The notes beneath the pieces were generated by a model. The model ran no database searches and was not told the DNA's origin. It worked only from the letters and a program-made list of their open reading frames with translations. Shown piece after piece: positions 5,783 to 6,904 of a stretch of DNA of 6,904 nucleotides (position 1 is the stretch's first letter; each line of letters begins with the position of its first letter). This DNA is from an uncultured Desulfohalobiaceae bacterium (GTDB lineage: Bacteria; Desulfobacterota; Desulfovibrionia; Desulfovibrionales; Desulfonatronovibrionaceae): NCBI GenBank assembly GCA_913055195.1, contig CAJXJU010000066.1, forward strand, positions 1 to 6,904, read 5' to 3'. Position numbers and translations under genes: made by a program.

Positions 5783-6099
5783 TGGCAGTTGTAGAGTTCA
5801 AAGGGAAAAAATTTGAAGTAGATGAAGACGGTTTCCTGCAAAAATTTGAAGACTGGTGTCCTGAATGGGTTGAGTATGTAAAGGAAAGTGAAGGGATCAA
5901 AGAGATCACTGAGGATCACCAAAAAGTAATCGATTTCTTGCAAGATTATTACAAGAAAAATGGTATCGCTCCTATGGTTCGTATCCTGTCCAAGGTTACA
6001 GGTTTCAAACTGAAACAGATTTACGAGCTCTTCCCATCTGGACCTGGTAAGGGAGCCTGTAAGATGGCTGGACTGCCCAAACCAACTGGTTGTGTATAA
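5782..6099 (+). CDS. dsrC: DsrC, sulfur-carrier protein of dissimilatory sulfite reduction (DsrC/TusE family)
   Basis: The 105-residue product is a canonical DsrC. The C-terminal arm KGACKMAGLPKPTGCV carries both redox cysteines, Cys93 and the penultimate Cys104, eleven residues apart; having both marks a true dissimilatory DsrC and not a TusE-like or regulatory paralogue. DsrC takes sulfur from sulfite reductase DsrAB as a trisulfide between the two cysteines, which is then reduced, coupling sulfite reduction to the membrane complex DsrMKJOP. Other family landmarks are FEDWCPEWVEYV (22-33, with an extra Cys26), ITEDH (42-46) and the helix-turn-helix-like GFKLKQIYELFPSGP (74-88). The start has AAGGAGGT 7 nt upstream. 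dsrAB is not in view, which is usual since dsrC is often unlinked. The gene has its own promoter candidate and a strong terminator. The YcaO gene upstream is a possible functional neighbour. Confidence 0.96.
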   Translation: MAVVEFKGKKFEVDEDGFLQKFEDWCPEWVEYVKESEGIKEITEDHQKVIDFLQDYYKKNGIAPMVRILSKVTGFKLKQIYELFPSGPGKGACKMAGLPKPTGCV

Positions 6100-6144
6100 T
6101 TACACCTTAAATTCGACAAAAAAGGCGGACATCCAGTCCACCTA

Positions 6145-6158
6145 ACTTAAATTTAAGT
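6145..6158. promoter_or_regulatory. 14-bp perfect palindrome between dsrC and the Fic gene
   Basis: ACTTAAATTTAAGT is fully self-complementary without a loop, a form more like a dimeric-protein binding site than an RNA hairpin. It lies before the dsrC terminator. AT-rich palindromes arise easily by chance, so the assignment is weak. Confidence 0.2.
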
Positions 6159-6181
6159 CGATTTTAATTGTTCAAAAAAGT

Positions 6182-6216
6182 AAGGGGTTACGGCTTATGG
6201 CCGTAACCCCTTTTTT
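6182..6216 (+). terminator. Strong intrinsic terminator of dsrC
   Basis: AAGGGGTTACGGC (6182-6194) and GCCGTAACCCCTT (6200-6212) form a perfect 13-bp stem with loop TTATG, followed by a T-tract (TTTTTT at 6211-6216, then GTTTTG). An A-tract precedes the stem, so it may also act on the minus strand. Confidence 0.95.
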
Positions 6217-6240
6217 GTTTTGAACAGTAGGTGATAAAAA

Positions 6241-6904
6241 ATGCCAACTGTTTATTATCATGAAGGCAACTTTCCTCCGCAAAACATTAAATGGGAACTA
6301 CTTATTCCCTTAATTGGTCCTGCCAATGCCGCTGTAGCCCGTTATGACGGAATATTGTCGGCCATACCCAATGCATCTGTACTGTTAAGTCCTTTAACAA
6401 CTCAGGAGGCGGTTCTTTCTTCTCGTATTGAAGGTACTCAGGCAACTATGGGAGAAGTGCTGGAATATGAGGCTGAAGGAGATTTAGAAAAATTTTCCCC
6501 GCAGCGCAAAGCAGATATTCTTGAAATTCTCAATTATCGTAAGGCACTGCGTGCTTCTGAAAGCATGCTAAAAGAACTTCCTCTCTGTCAGCGCATTATT
6601 AAAAAGGCACATGAAATATTATTAACCGGAGTAAGGGGACATGGGAAAGCTCCTGGTGAATACCGCAAAACGCCTAACTGGATTGGTCCTCCAGGTTGTA
6701 GCATAAAGGAAGCTCATTTTGTCCCGATCTCTGCTGACAAACTGCCAGAAGCCATGAGCGCATGGGAAAGATATCTCCACGCGGAAGCTCCAGATCGTTT
6801 AGTGCAACTTGCTATTCTTCATGCAGAGTTCGAAGCATTACATCCTTTTCTGGATGGAAATGGTCGTCTGGGACGTATGCTGGTCCCTCTTTTCATGTAC
6901 CAGG
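6241..6904 (+). CDS. Fic-family protein, N-terminally auto-inhibited class (3' end outside window)
   Basis: I translated the gene by hand: 221 codons from ATG, open to the right edge. Fic enzymes transfer AMP (or another nucleotide moiety) from a nucleotide to a hydroxyl side chain of a protein target. The catalytic loop HPFLDGNGRLGR at 201-212 is intact, with the catalytic His201 and nucleotide-binding Asp/Asn/Arg. The inhibitory helix motif [S/T]xxxE[G/N] is present as Ser60-Ser-Arg-Ile-Glu64-Gly65 near the N-terminus, placing it in class II, whose own glutamate blocks productive ATP binding. GEYRKTPNWIG (139-149) matches the family flap region. Family members of this type are about 370 residues, so roughly the last 40%, often a winged helix, is missing. 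A Shine-Dalgarno AGGTGA lies 6 nt upstream. The gene begins only 24 bp after the dsrC terminator T-tract, leaving no clear room for its own promoter. No antitoxin gene is seen upstream. The target is unknown. Confidence 0.9.
   Translation, partial: MPTVYYHEGNFPPQNIKWELLIPLIGPANAAVARYDGILSAIPNASVLLSPLTTQEAVLSSRIEGTQATMGEVLEYEAEGDLEKFSPQRKADILEILNYRKALRASESMLKELPLCQRIIKKAHEILLTGVRGHGKAPGEYRKTPNWIGPPGCSIKEAHFVPISADKLPEAMSAWERYLHAEAPDRLVQLAILHAEFEALHPFLDGNGRLGRMLVPLFMYQ

Noticed and set aside
5707..5943. Minus-strand frame of 78 codons opposite the dsrC leader and 5' end
   Set aside because: It overlaps a certain gene on the other strand, has no recognisable motif, and reads as a shadow of the AT-rich leader.
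6117..6142. GGCGGAC/GTCCACC hairpin after dsrC as an additional terminator
   Set aside because: The stem has an internal mismatch and no T-tract; the perfect 13-bp hairpin further on is the convincing terminator.

Overview
The window looks like a chromosomal segment of a moderately AT-rich sulfate- or sulfur-metabolising member of the Desulfobacterota, most likely near Desulfovibrionales/Desulfohalobiaceae. The main reasons are a full-length DsrC with both C-terminal redox cysteines, a YcaO-TPR protein of the kind I associate with this group, and the style of the NFACT and DksA-like proteins. The lineage is inferred from protein resemblance only.

Left part (1-2562, all minus strand): a dksA-family gene, then an NFACT (RqcH/FbpA-type) gene, then a NifU/IscU-type Fe-S scaffold gene that runs off the left edge. 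The three genes lie head to tail and could be co-transcribed. Both junctions are filled with short tandem repeats of 7-bp period: GGATGAA x3, TAAGGGN x4 and [TA][TC]CACTG x13. An 8-bp repeat has entered the NFACT coding sequence in frame.

Middle (2563-2979): a spacer with divergent candidate promoters, a complete tRNA-Gly(GCC) with encoded CCA, a strong intrinsic terminator, and a 24-bp direct duplication flanking a second small CAGTGAA array.

Right part (2980-6904, plus strand): a class I methyltransferase of the METTL20/21-like protein-lysine type (TTG start) sits 11 bp before a YcaO-TPR gene, forming a probable two-gene operon. After a weak terminator and a 304-bp leader region comes dsrC. 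It has its own sigma70-like promoter candidate, two leader hairpins and an 8-base leader segment complementary to the start-codon region. A strong terminator follows. A Fic-family gene with an N-terminal inhibitory motif and the HPFxDGNGR active site then begins and is cut by the right edge.

The most interesting functional hypothesis is that the methyltransferase and YcaO protein are peptide-modifying or sulfur-handling enzymes linked to DsrC, the sulfur-carrier protein next door. The most interesting structural observation is the set of unrelated 7-bp tandem arrays at successive gene ends.
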